DNA of 64,000 nucleotides, from the NCBI GenBank assembly GCA_910579135.1, contig CAJTTM010000001.1, forward strand, positions 124,001 to 188,000, read 5' to 3'. Source of the DNA: an uncultured Erysipelotrichales bacterium (GTDB taxonomy: Bacteria; Bacillota_I; Bacilli_A; Erysipelotrichales; Coprobacillaceae). Under the pieces are notes generated by a model. That model had not been told where the DNA came from. It was given only the letters and a program-made list of their open reading frames with translations, and made no database searches. Numbering within the stretch: position 1 is the stretch's first letter; every line of letters starts with the position of its first letter. This document shows, piece by piece, positions 18,286-27,448 of this stretch. A program made the position numbers and the translations under genes.

Positions 18286-18309
18286 AAAAGAGGTAATTGC
18301 CTCTTTTTT
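18286..18309 (+). terminator. Terminator of the IIB pair
   Basis: AAAAGAGG / CCTCTTTT stem with a 6-base loop and a T run. Confidence 0.85.
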
Positions 18310-18358
18310 ATTTTATCTTCTTATGTTATAATGTTTTCACTTATAGGAGGATGTAATT

Positions 18359-18631
18359 ATGGAAAAAGCAATTATTACTGTCGTTGGTAAAGATCAAGTT
18401 GGTATTATCGCAAAAGTTTGTCAGTTTTTAGCTATTAAAAATATAAATATATTAGATATTTCTCAAACTATTTTACAAGGATATTTTAATATGATGATGA
18501 TCGTAGATGTATCTGTCGCAAATGAGGATTTTGGTGTAATTTGTGATGAATTAGATAAAATGGGTGAAGATATTGGTGTAAATATTAAATTACAACATGA
18601 AGAAATCTTTAATAAGATGCATCGTATTTAA
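18359..18631 (+). CDS. ACT-domain protein (UPF0237 family)
   Basis: A 90-residue ACT-domain protein, a fold that binds small ligands such as amino acids. The start MEKAIITVVGKDQVGIIAKV is typical of UPF0237. It is followed 21 bp later by a UPF0210/DUF711 gene; the two families are neighbours in many Firmicutes and archaea, so they probably work together. TATAAT lies about 27 bp upstream, and GGAGGATG serves as ribosome site. The biological role is not known. Confidence 0.88.
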   Translation: MEKAIITVVGKDQVGIIAKVCQFLAIKNINILDISQTILQGYFNMMMIVDVSVANEDFGVICDELDKMGEDIGVNIKLQHEEIFNKMHRI

Positions 18632-18652
18632 TATTGTGAAAGAGAGGTCTGT

Positions 18653-20017
18653 ATGATTAATTTATTTGAAGTTAATGAAACGAACAAAATGATAGAACAA
18701 GAAAATTTAGATGTTCGTACTATTACTATTGGAATTAGCTTATTAGATTGTGTTGATAGTGATATTGATATTTTGTGTAAAAATATACATAAAAAAATTA
18801 CCACTATAGCAAAAGATTTGGTTAATGTTGGTAATTCTATTGAAAAAAAATATGGTATTCCTATTGTAAACAAAAGAATTTCTGTAACTCCAATTGGTAT
18901 TGTTGGATCTTCTGCATGCCATTCAAAAGAAGATTTTGTTTTAATTGCAAAAACATTGGATCGTTGTGCCCATGAAATAGGAATTAATTTTATTGGAGGA
19001 TATAGTGCTGTTGTTTCTAAGGGAATGACAAAAGCTGATAGATTTTTAATTGAGTCTATTCCTACTGCAATGAAAGAAACTGAATTTGTATGTAGCTCTG
19101 TTAATGTTGGTTCAACAAAGACAGGTATTAATATGGATGCTGTTAAATTAATGGGTGAAACTATTAAAGATACAGCTCTAATGACTAAAGAAAATGATTC
19201 TATTGGTTGTGCAAAATTAGTTGTATTATGTAATGCTCCTGATGATAATCCATTTATGGCTGGAGCTTTTCATGGAGTGAGCGAAGCTGATGCAATTATC
19301 AACGTTGGGGTTAGTGGCCCTGGTGTTGTTAGAACTGCGATTAAACGAGCTAAAGAAAAAGATTTTGGTGAGCTTTGTGAAATTATCAAGAAAACAGCAT
19401 TCAAAATTACAAGAGTAGGGCAATTAGTAGCTTTAGAAGCTTCTAAAGCATTGAATATTCCGTTTGGAATCATCGATTTATCTTTAGCTCCTACACCAGC
19501 GGTTGGAGATAGTATTGCTGATTGTTTACAAGAGATGGGGTTAGAAAGAGTTGGTGCTCCTGGTACAACAGCTGCATTAGCAATTTTAAATGATCAAGTA
19601 AAAAAAGGTGGAGTTATGGCATCTTCTTATGTAGGGGGATTGTCTGGTGCTTTTATTCCTGTATCTGAAGATCAAGGTATGATTGATGCAGTTGAAGCTG
19701 GTTCTTTAACATTAGAAAAATTAGAGGCTATGACATGTGTATGTTCAGTTGGATTAGATATGATTGCTATTCCTGGTAGAACTTCAGCAAAGACTATTTC
19801 AGGAATCATTGCTGATGAAATGGCCATTGGTATGATTAATCAAAAAACAACTGCTGTACGTATTATTCCAGTTGAAGGCAAAGATGAAGGAGAAATAGTT
19901 GAATTTGGTGGTTTGTTAGGTTATGCACCTATTATGAAAGTCAATGAATTCTCTTGTGATGAATTTATAGATAGAGGTGGACGTATTCCAGCCCCTATAC
20001 ATAGTTTTAAAAATTAA
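18653..20017 (+). CDS. PFL-like family protein (DUF711 / UPF0210)
   Basis: A 454-residue UPF0210 protein. Conserved features include VRTITIGISLLDC near the N-terminus, NVGVSGPGVV, and glycine-rich stretches in the C-terminal half. The family has a fold related to pyruvate formate-lyase, but no confirmed reaction. It lacks an obvious glycyl-radical motif near its end, so I do not infer radical chemistry. It is in an operon with the upstream ACT-domain gene, and a terminator follows. Confidence 0.88.
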   Translation: MINLFEVNETNKMIEQENLDVRTITIGISLLDCVDSDIDILCKNIHKKITTIAKDLVNVGNSIEKKYGIPIVNKRISVTPIGIVGSSACHSKEDFVLIAKTLDRCAHEIGINFIGGYSAVVSKGMTKADRFLIESIPTAMKETEFVCSSVNVGSTKTGINMDAVKLMGETIKDTALMTKENDSIGCAKLVVLCNAPDDNPFMAGAFHGVSEADAIINVGVSGPGVVRTAIKRAKEKDFGELCEIIKKTAFKITRVGQLVALEASKALNIPFGIIDLSLAPTPAVGDSIADCLQEMGLERVGAPGTTAALAILNDQVKKGGVMASSYVGGLSGAFIPVSEDQGMIDAVEAGSLTLEKLEAMTCVCSVGLDMIAIPGRTSAKTISGIIADEMAIGMINQKTTAVRIIPVEGKDEGEIVEFGGLLGYAPIMKVNEFSCDEFIDRGGRIPAPIHSFKN

Positions 20018-20037
20018 GACGATTATTCGTCTTTTTT
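20016..20037 (+). terminator. Terminator after the DUF711 gene
   Basis: AAGACGA / TCGTCTT stem, TTAT loop, T run. Confidence 0.85.
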
Positions 20038-20059
20038 AAATAGAGAGAGGATATTTATT

Positions 20060-21271
20060 ATGAATAATTTATTAGTATATAAGGATTTATTTTTAGATGA
20101 AGATGTAAAAAAATGTATTTCTTTTATAAAACATAAAGATAATGAAGAAAAATTTATCTCTTTGATGATAAGTTTATCAGAAAAATATGATCTTCATGAT
20201 CATCTTTTTCAAAGTTTATTAACATATTTATTGGTTCATCACGAGAATGTCTTTACATTATCATTAGAAAGAAAGAAAACTATTCATTCTTCTTTAAAGA
20301 AAGTTGTTTTACATGATTTAAATATTATTTTTGATTTATTTCATTATGATTTTTATTTTCTTAATGATTTATATAAGGATTTATTTTTTCATTTTGATCA
20401 TTCTAAAACAATTATTAATAGTGAGATATTTGAGTTGTTAGATAAATTACAAGAATCATTAAGTAAAACTCAAACTGTTGAAGAATTTTATAACATTCTC
20501 TATCAACATTATAGTCAATATGGTGTTGGTATGTATGGTTTAAATAAAGCTTTTCGCTATCAACAAGGCATTATACCTATTGATCATATAGGTAATAATA
20601 CATTTGATCAACTTATTGGTTATGAAACCCAAAAGCAAACGCTTATAGAGAATACAGAAGCTTTCTTAGCAGGTAAAAAAGCAAATAATGTTTTATTATA
20701 TGGAGATAGTGGAACAGGTAAATCTAGTAGTATTAAAGCATTATTAAATACATATTATAAAGATGGATTGCGAATGATAGAAGTCTATAAACATCAATTT
20801 AAAGATTTACCAGCAATTATTAATGAGTTACAAAATCGTAACTATTATTTTATTATTTTTATGGATGACTTATCATTTGAAGATTTTGAAATTGAATATA
20901 AATACTTAAAAGCAATTATAGAGGGCGTATTAGAAAAGAAACCTGAAAATATTTTAATTTATGCAACAAGTAATCGTAGACATCTAATTAAAGAAACATG
21001 GAATGATAGAGAAGGTAGTGAAATTAACAGAAATGATGTTATGCAAGAAAAATTATCTTTGGTTTCTAGATTTGGTGTTCAAATCATGTATATACATCCA
21101 TGTAAACAACAATACTTAGAAATAGTAGATGGTTTAGCAAAATCTTATCATTTAGATATTGAAACAGAAAAACTACATACTTTAGCTTTACAATGGGAAT
21201 TAAGAAATGGTGGTTTTTCAGGAAGAGTTGCTAAACAGTTTATTCATATGATGCTTGGGAGGCAACAATGA
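20060..21271 (+). CDS. DUF815 family ATP-binding protein (AAA+-like)
   Basis: A 403-residue P-loop ATPase of the DUF815 family. Residues 1-170 are a helical N-terminal region. The ATPase core follows, with Walker A YGDSGTGKSS near residue 220, Walker B-like FIIFMDDLSFE and sensor-like YATSNRRHL. Family function is unknown. It overlaps the downstream acyltransferase gene by 4 bp, so the two are coupled. The start follows GAGAGGAT. Confidence 0.87.
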   Translation: MNNLLVYKDLFLDEDVKKCISFIKHKDNEEKFISLMISLSEKYDLHDHLFQSLLTYLLVHHENVFTLSLERKKTIHSSLKKVVLHDLNIIFDLFHYDFYFLNDLYKDLFFHFDHSKTIINSEIFELLDKLQESLSKTQTVEEFYNILYQHYSQYGVGMYGLNKAFRYQQGIIPIDHIGNNTFDQLIGYETQKQTLIENTEAFLAGKKANNVLLYGDSGTGKSSSIKALLNTYYKDGLRMIEVYKHQFKDLPAIINELQNRNYYFIIFMDDLSFEDFEIEYKYLKAIIEGVLEKKPENILIYATSNRRHLIKETWNDREGSEINRNDVMQEKLSLVSRFGVQIMYIHPCKQQYLEIVDGLAKSYHLDIETEKLHTLALQWELRNGGFSGRVAKQFIHMMLGRQQ

Positions 21272-22986
21272 AACCATTAACAATCAATGATTATCCTCTT
21301 ATTAAACCTTTTTTAGATGAGGCAAATTATGAAGGATATAACTCAAATTTTATAACTATGATGATGTGGAATCACGAATTTCATATTGAATATGAGATTC
21401 ATGATCATTTCTTAATCATGTTGCATCACTATAAAGATAAACATTTTTGGGCAATGCCTTTTACTAGTAAAGAGTACTATAAAGATGCTATTGATTATAT
21501 GATAGTTTATAGTGAAAAACATGGATTTGATTTTATGATAGATTGTGCAATAAAAGACTTTGTAAATGAAATAAAAGAAATATATAGTAATCAATTTCTA
21601 TATTGTAGAACACCTTATAATGATGATTATGTTTATGATAAAGAAATGCTAATGACTTTATCTGGTAAAAAAATGCAAAAAAGAAGAAATCATTATAATG
21701 CTTTTAAGAAAAGGTATCCTGATTATGTATATAAGGAAATAGATTTAACTGATGATTTTAATGAAGTATTAGATTGTTTAACAAAATGGGAAAGTGATAA
21801 AAAAGAATTAAGTGAATCTTTGAGTTCTGAAATATATGGAATCATGTATTTGTTATCATCTAAAAATATATTAGATTTTAAAGCAGGAGCTATCTATATT
21901 GATAATAAGATGGAAGCTTTTATCATTGCTTCAAAATTAAAACATAAGACTATTCAAATTCATGTTGAAAAGGCTAATAAAAATATAAGAGGATTATATC
22001 CTGCAATATTAAAAAAGTTATTAGAACACCATTTTAAAGATGAATTATATGTCAATAGAGAGGAAGATATGGGTTTAGAAAATTTAAGGAAGTCTAAACT
22101 TGCATTACATCCAATTCATATGGTAGAAAAATACCAGATTATTAAAAACGAATCAAAAGTTATACAAGCAGATGAATTTGATAAAGAAAAAATAAAAGAT
22201 ATATGGCTTTCAAATTTTGAAGATGAAAATAAAGAATCTACAAACTTTTATTTTCAAAATTACTATGATCATAAAAACACTTATTTATTAAAAAATAAGG
22301 ATGAAATTATTTCTGTTTGTCAAATTGTTCCTTGGCAAGTTTCTTTAGACAATCATATAGAAAATGCTTATTTTATTTTAGGAGTTGCAACTACAAATAA
22401 ATATCAGGGACAAGGTTGTATGAAAACTTTATTAAAAAGTATTTTATCTATGGAAAGATATAAAGATAAACATATTTATTTACAAGCTTATCATCCTGAA
22501 ATTTATTATTCTTTTGGATTCAATATTTCTCATCAATTAAAAAAAGTAATTATAAATAAAGATAATTATTTATATGAATTAGATGAGATAGTTGAAGATC
22601 ATCATATTTTAAAAGCATTATATGACTCTTATTGTCAACAATACAATGAATTTAGAATAAGAGATGAGCATTATTTTCAATTATTAGAAAAAAGATGTCA
22701 TGTGTTTAATAATACAATTAATGTATTTAAACATAATGATAAGTATGATGGTTATGCTATTTACCATGTTAATCAAAATGAAATAATAGTAGAAGAAATA
22801 ATATATAAAGATGATTTAGCACTGAATAGAATATTATCTACCTTATCTAGTATGTATTCTTATATCGTAGTTATATCGGATTTAAACGCAAAAATAGAAG
22901 GAGAATCAACTAAGATTATTCAAATGCTTTCTAATCATTTATTAGATATAGAATTTAATAAAAAATACATGAATGAAGTTTACTGA
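21268..22986 (+). CDS. DUF2156 - GNAT acetyltransferase fusion protein
   Basis: A 572-residue two-domain protein. Residues ~1-290 match the DUF2156 fold (phosphatidylglycerol lysyltransferase C-terminal type), with KMQKRRNHYNAFKKRYP as a typical basic stretch. Residues ~300-430 are a GNAT acetyltransferase: the acetyl-CoA loop is seen in NKYQGQGCMKTLLKS, followed by PEIYYSFGF. The last ~140 residues resemble the tail of Eis-like acetyltransferases. The DUF2156 part usually transfers amino acids from tRNA or acyl groups; the actual donor and acceptor are unknown. It is coupled to the DUF815 gene. Confidence 0.82.
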   Translation: MKPLTINDYPLIKPFLDEANYEGYNSNFITMMMWNHEFHIEYEIHDHFLIMLHHYKDKHFWAMPFTSKEYYKDAIDYMIVYSEKHGFDFMIDCAIKDFVNEIKEIYSNQFLYCRTPYNDDYVYDKEMLMTLSGKKMQKRRNHYNAFKKRYPDYVYKEIDLTDDFNEVLDCLTKWESDKKELSESLSSEIYGIMYLLSSKNILDFKAGAIYIDNKMEAFIIASKLKHKTIQIHVEKANKNIRGLYPAILKKLLEHHFKDELYVNREEDMGLENLRKSKLALHPIHMVEKYQIIKNESKVIQADEFDKEKIKDIWLSNFEDENKESTNFYFQNYYDHKNTYLLKNKDEIISVCQIVPWQVSLDNHIENAYFILGVATTNKYQGQGCMKTLLKSILSMERYKDKHIYLQAYHPEIYYSFGFNISHQLKKVIINKDNYLYELDEIVEDHHILKALYDSYCQQYNEFRIRDEHYFQLLEKRCHVFNNTINVFKHNDKYDGYAIYHVNQNEIIVEEIIYKDDLALNRILSTLSSMYSYIVVISDLNAKIEGESTKIIQMLSNHLLDIEFNKKYMNEVY

Positions 22987-22991
22987 AATTA

Positions 22992-23020
22992 TTGACATAA
23001 TAATAAATATTTGTTAAAGT
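22992..23020 (+). promoter_or_regulatory. SigA-type promoter of purF
   Basis: TTGACA, 17-bp spacer, TAAAGT. Transcription would begin near 23027, after the GTG at 23019. That rules out GTG as the purF start. Confidence 0.65.
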
Positions 23021-23045
23021 GATAAGTGTTAATCATGGAGGGTGT

Positions 23046-24455
23046 ATGGAAAAGTTTGATCAAGAATTACATGAAGAATGTGGTGTTTTTGCAGTAAGTG
23101 GATATACTCATGCTGCTAGTATGTGTTATTATGGATTGCATAGTTTGCAACATAGAGGTCAAGAGGCAGCAGGTATTGTCTCTAAAAATGGTAAAGAGTT
23201 TATTGTACAAAAAGGGGAAGGATTAGTAACCGAAGCTCTTCCTGAAGAAAAAATGGAAAAATTAAAAGGTGATACTGCTATTGGACATGTTCGTTATTCT
23301 ACTGCTGGAGGTGGTGGTATGTCTAATATACAACCTTTATTATTCAGGACCTTAGATGGATGTATGGCCATTGCTCATAACGGTAATATTGTAAATGCAA
23401 ATGTTTTAAAGAAAGAATTAGAGAATCAAGGAAGTATTTTCTCAAGCACTTCTGATACAGAAATACTAGGTCATTTAATTAAACGTGCAAAAGGTCAGAT
23501 GATTGATCGTATTTGTGATTCTTTAAATAAATTAGATGGTGGATTTACTTTTATTATTATGTTTGAAAATGCATTATATTGTATTAGGGATAAATATGGT
23601 TTACGTCCTTTATCAATTGGTCAACTACAGAATGGTTCATATGTTTTTTCATCTGAAACATGTGCTTTTGAGGTTGTTGGTGCTAAACATATTAAAGATA
23701 TAGAACCTGGTGAAGTAGTAAGATTAAAGAATGGAAAGCTTTTATCTAAAAAATATTGTAAAGATACATGTAATAAACTATGTGCTATGGAATACATCTA
23801 CTTTTCTAGACCTGATAGTAATCTAGATGGTATAAACGTTCATACATCAAGAAAAAGAGCAGGGATGCAACTTTATTTTGAATCTCATGTAGAGGCTGAT
23901 GTTGTTATTGGTGTTCCCGATTCATCTATTTCAGCTGCTATTGGTTATGCTGAAGTGAGTGATATACCTTATGAAATGGGATTGATAAAAAATAAATACG
24001 TTGGTAGAACATTTATCCAACCAACACAACAAATGAGAGAACAAGGGGTTAAAATGAAACTTTCTGCCGTTTCATCTATTGTGAAAGGAAAAAGAGTCAT
24101 CATGATAGACGATTCAATTGTAAGAGGGACAACATCTAAAAGAATAGTAAATTTATTAAAAGAAGCAGGAGCAACTGAAGTTCATGTAAGAATTGCTTCT
24201 CCAGCAATTCAATGGCCTTGCTTTTATGGAGTTGATACTTCTACATTAGAAGAATTGATTTCAAATAAAATGTCTGTTGACGAATTGTGCCATTATATTG
24301 GTGCTGATTCACTTGCATTCTTATCAATAGAAGGATTAAGATATACGATTAATACAATACACAGAAAAAAAGACTTATGTCTTTCTTGTTTTACAGGAGA
24401 ATATGTGACTCAATTGTATGATGCTTTTGATCAAGCTAATAAAGAGGTGAAATAG
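23046..24455 (+). CDS. purF: Amidophosphoribosyltransferase PurF
   Basis: A 469-residue enzyme for the first committed step of purine synthesis (PRPP + Gln to phosphoribosylamine). The class II amidotransferase Cys is in EECGVF, exposed after removal of a ~10-residue propeptide as in Bacillus. The PRPP motif is VIMIDDSIVRGTTSKR. Cys residues in NKLCAMEY, WPCFYGVD and LCLSCF fit the [4Fe-4S] ligands of the Bacillus enzyme. The ATG at 23046 is chosen from the promoter position and propeptide length; the SD spacing is short (3 bases). No other pur genes are in the window. Confidence 0.94.
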   Translation: MEKFDQELHEECGVFAVSGYTHAASMCYYGLHSLQHRGQEAAGIVSKNGKEFIVQKGEGLVTEALPEEKMEKLKGDTAIGHVRYSTAGGGGMSNIQPLLFRTLDGCMAIAHNGNIVNANVLKKELENQGSIFSSTSDTEILGHLIKRAKGQMIDRICDSLNKLDGGFTFIIMFENALYCIRDKYGLRPLSIGQLQNGSYVFSSETCAFEVVGAKHIKDIEPGEVVRLKNGKLLSKKYCKDTCNKLCAMEYIYFSRPDSNLDGINVHTSRKRAGMQLYFESHVEADVVIGVPDSSISAAIGYAEVSDIPYEMGLIKNKYVGRTFIQPTQQMREQGVKMKLSAVSSIVKGKRVIMIDDSIVRGTTSKRIVNLLKEAGATEVHVRIASPAIQWPCFYGVDTSTLEELISNKMSVDELCHYIGADSLAFLSIEGLRYTINTIHRKKDLCLSCFTGEYVTQLYDAFDQANKEVK

Positions 24456-24483
24456 ATATTTAATATAAATATCTATTTTTTTT
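24450..24483 (+). terminator. Terminator of purF
   Basis: A perfect 13-bp stem (AAATAGATATTTA and its complement) with a 3-base loop and a T8 run. It overlaps the stop codon. Confidence 0.8.
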
Positions 24484-24550
24484 ACTCTTCTTAAATTTTA
24501 TCTACACATACAACTTCGCATAATGTATATTATGTAATTTTTATTTACTG

Positions 24551-24575
24551 AAAAGTAGCTGATAATCATAGCTAC
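24551..24575 (-). terminator. Terminator of the SWIM-protein operon
   Basis: On the minus strand GTAGCT / AGCTAC with a 9-base loop, then TTTTC. It overlaps the stop codon of the SWIM gene. Confidence 0.6.
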
Positions 24576-25978
24576 ATCTTTATTTGTTTTAATATGTCCT
24601 GGATAACTTTTTGACCTTCCTTATATTGTTTTATTTTCTTTAAAAGATTATCAAATTCTTCTTTGGTGGTATATGAAGCTTTAATTATTTCTTTCTTGTA
24701 TTTTTGTAAAAGTTCTTGAGAATAATATAATTTTAAATCATTTTCATATTTCATTAATGACTCTAATCCTGGATCATTTATAACTAACTCTATTAAATGA
24801 TGATATTGCTTTTCTTCATAATAGATTTCTTTTTTATCTATAGATGTATTCTTTAGAATAATAAGTTTTCTTTTTTCTAACCAATCATGTAATGAATATT
24901 GCTGTTTTAAAAGCATATAATGTTTAAATTCAGCATTATCATATATAATGAGCATATTCCATAATTCACCTTTATAAGCTCCCTTATTATCTAATAATTT
25001 ATATATATGTAATAATATTAAAGAATATTCTTTAGTTAAGCTCTTATCATGAATATATGTTTTTTGACTATCTTTTATCAAAGAAATAGCATTTTCGTAT
25101 TTATTTTCATTGATATAACGATGAATAATAGAAAATCTCATTTTTTTTAAATCTTCTACAAACTCATCATCTCTAAAATCATCCAATAATAAGTCAATGA
25201 AATATGTATAAAAAGGTTCTGTTATATTTTCTGATTGTCTGTAAATCCAATGTAAAATTTGTTTTTTTAATGAAATATGACTAATATTAATAATATATTT
25301 CCATTTTTTTATACATTCAACAGCAATTTCCACTAAATTTTCATTATGTGAAAATTTATACAAATAATTAATTTTTTGAAAAATACAAGTCAGTAATGAA
25401 AAAGATAAACGATTATCCTTTTTTTCCAACAGAGGATTGATAATATTTTTAAAGTAATCTTCTATATTTTGAGATAATTCATAATATTCTTTAAAATCTA
25501 TACTTTTTAATTGACTATATTCATTAAAAATATCATCTATTTCACTTTGGAAAGATGATTTATCAAGTATATCACCTTCTTTAGATATCATAACAATAAA
25601 ACGATTCATTAAATGAATATCATTAGATATTATATCTTTTAAAAAAATATTCATATCTTCCTTGGGTGTTGAACAAATTAAAGTATCTATATCTACTTTT
25701 TTAAGATCATCAATCGTTTCTTCTACTATATCTTCATACTCTAATGCAAATAATACCGCCGCCATATGCTTACAATAAAATCCATTTTGGGAATGAGGAC
25801 AAGTACACTGCATTGAAGAAATATTATTTAAATCAATGGAAACATGATATGATTGGTTTCCTGTAATAGTTGATTTGATTATATTTTTTTGTTTCGATAT
25901 CTTTTCTATTTCACCACTATTATAATATTCAAATCCTCTACTTAAAATATGCTCTTCAAATAAATCTTGCCATTTCAT
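24572..25978 (-). CDS. SWIM zinc-finger protein
   Basis: A 468-residue protein with a SWIM zinc finger (CxC...CxH) at about residues 58-72: MQCTCPHSQNGFYCKHMAAV. In Gram-positives such N-terminal SWIM fingers often occur in proteins encoded near SNF2-type helicases, but no helicase is next to this gene. The remaining ~390 residues are helical, rich in Lys, Glu, Leu and Tyr, without a motif I recognise. The start follows AGGTGAT. It is the last gene of the minus-strand run, separated by 18 bp from a small membrane protein gene. Confidence 0.8.
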   Translation of the reverse strand: MKWQDLFEEHILSRGFEYYNSGEIEKISKQKNIIKSTITGNQSYHVSIDLNNISSMQCTCPHSQNGFYCKHMAAVLFALEYEDIVEETIDDLKKVDIDTLICSTPKEDMNIFLKDIISNDIHLMNRFIVMISKEGDILDKSSFQSEIDDIFNEYSQLKSIDFKEYYELSQNIEDYFKNIINPLLEKKDNRLSFSLLTCIFQKINYLYKFSHNENLVEIAVECIKKWKYIINISHISLKKQILHWIYRQSENITEPFYTYFIDLLLDDFRDDEFVEDLKKMRFSIIHRYINENKYENAISLIKDSQKTYIHDKSLTKEYSLILLHIYKLLDNKGAYKGELWNMLIIYDNAEFKHYMLLKQQYSLHDWLEKRKLIILKNTSIDKKEIYYEEKQYHHLIELVINDPGLESLMKYENDLKLYYSQELLQKYKKEIIKASYTTKEEFDNLLKKIKQYKEGQKVIQDILKQIKM

Positions 25979-25996
25979 TTTATCACCTATAATATT

Positions 25997-26269
25997 TTAT
26001 AAAATTTGACTTATAGTAACAACTGTTGTAAGTAAAATAAAGAAAATCGCTAAAAATTGTATATATACTAATATCGAAATTCTTGTTTTTTTATTATTGT
26101 TATATGCTACTAAAAAAGAAGATATGTAAAGCAATAATGCAATCACATAATTAACTAATCCTGGAATTATACTTGATTGTATAGATAATCCAAATATGTA
26201 AAATAAGCTACCAAATAATAATCCAGCTAAAGACATAATAACCACTCTTCTTAAATATTTTTCTTCCAT
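25997..26269 (-). CDS. Small integral membrane protein (90 aa)
   Basis: A 90-residue protein with three predicted membrane helices (about residues 10-28, 35-57 and 66-88) and a basic linker NNNKKTR between the last two. I do not recognise a family. Its ATG directly follows the deoB stop codon, and its ribosome site GGAGG lies within the last codons of deoB. Expression is therefore coupled to deoB. It probably acts in the membrane, but no function can be assigned. Confidence 0.7.
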   Translation of the reverse strand: MEEKYLRRVVIMSLAGLLFGSLFYIFGLSIQSSIIPGLVNYVIALLLYISSFLVAYNNNKKTRISILVYIQFLAIFFILLTTVVTISQIL

Positions 26270-27448
26270 TTATAGTTCCTCCAATAATGAATCACCAATT
26301 CCTGGATTTTTGACCTTAAAATTATCTGCAATAGTTGCTCCAATAACAGCATAACTTTTTAATAATCCAAGATTTTTTGTTTTTAATAATTTTTTACTAT
26401 ACATGATTAATGGAACATTTTCTCTTGTATGATCAGTTCCTTTATATGTTGGATCATTTCCATGATCTGCAGTAATCATGATCAAATCATCCTCATCAAT
26501 AACCTTCATTAATTCCTCTAATTGATGATCAAATTCAATAATTGCCTGACCATAACCAATAGGATTACGACGATGCCCATATACAGCATCAAAATCAACT
26601 AAATTTAAGAATGCTAAACCAGTAAAGTCTTCTTTAGCTAAATCTATTGTCTTTTTCATTCCATCATAATTAGAAATAGTTTTTATCTTTCTGGTTATTC
26701 CTTGATCAACAAATATATCAGGGATTTTTCCTATACCAATAACATCTATATCATTTTCTTTTAAAGAGTCTAATACTGTTTTTTCAAACGGTTTTAAAGC
26801 TAAATCATGTCGGTTAGAAGTTCTTTTAAACTCCCCTTTCTTTTTACCAATATAAGGTCTTGCAATAACTCTCCCTATTTTCCATCTATCATCCATTGCT
26901 ATCTCTCTAGCTATCTCACATGCTTTATACAGTTCTTCTAATGGAATAATATCTTCATGAGCTGCAACTTGAAAAACGGAATCTGCTGAGGTATAAACAA
27001 TCCAATCACCAGTCTTAATTTGGTGTTCTCCCCAATCATCAAGAATTTTTGTACCACTTTCAGCATAATTACCAACACATTTTCTACCTGTTTTTTCTTC
27101 AAATAATTGAATAAATTCTTTTGGAAAACCAGTATCAGTAAAAGTTTGAAAAGGTTGTTCAATTTTTAATCCCATCATTTCCCAATGACCAGTCATTGTA
27201 TCTTTACCATTAGATACTTCTTCTAATCTTGCAATAACACCTAAAGGTAGGCTCATCTTATTTATACCTTTAAAACTCCCTAAATTACCTAGACCTAACC
27301 CCTCTAGAACAGGAACATCCAAACCATTCATATTTTCACAAATATGAGCTAATGTATTAGCTCCTTCATCGTTAAACAATGATGCATCTTTTGCTTCACC
27401 TATTCCTAAGGAATCACATACTATTAAAAAAATTCTTTTATATTTCAT
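26270..27448 (-). CDS. deoB: Phosphopentomutase DeoB
   Basis: A 392-residue enzyme interconverting ribose-1-phosphate and ribose-5-phosphate (and the deoxy forms) in nucleoside breakdown. It belongs to the alkaline phosphatase superfamily. The N-terminal metal motif is VCDSLGIGEAKDA, the phosphorylated Thr is in GKDTMTGHWE, and later ligands are in TADHGNDPT. Length is standard. It overlaps xerD by 4 bp, the same xerD-drm order as Bacillus, but pupG is not next to it. Confidence 0.95.
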   Translation of the reverse strand: MKYKRIFLIVCDSLGIGEAKDASLFNDEGANTLAHICENMNGLDVPVLEGLGLGNLGSFKGINKMSLPLGVIARLEEVSNGKDTMTGHWEMMGLKIEQPFQTFTDTGFPKEFIQLFEEKTGRKCVGNYAESGTKILDDWGEHQIKTGDWIVYTSADSVFQVAAHEDIIPLEELYKACEIAREIAMDDRWKIGRVIARPYIGKKKGEFKRTSNRHDLALKPFEKTVLDSLKENDIDVIGIGKIPDIFVDQGITRKIKTISNYDGMKKTIDLAKEDFTGLAFLNLVDFDAVYGHRRNPIGYGQAIIEFDHQLEELMKVIDEDDLIMITADHGNDPTYKGTDHTRENVPLIMYSKKLLKTKNLGLLKSYAVIGATIADNFKVKNPGIGDSLLEEL

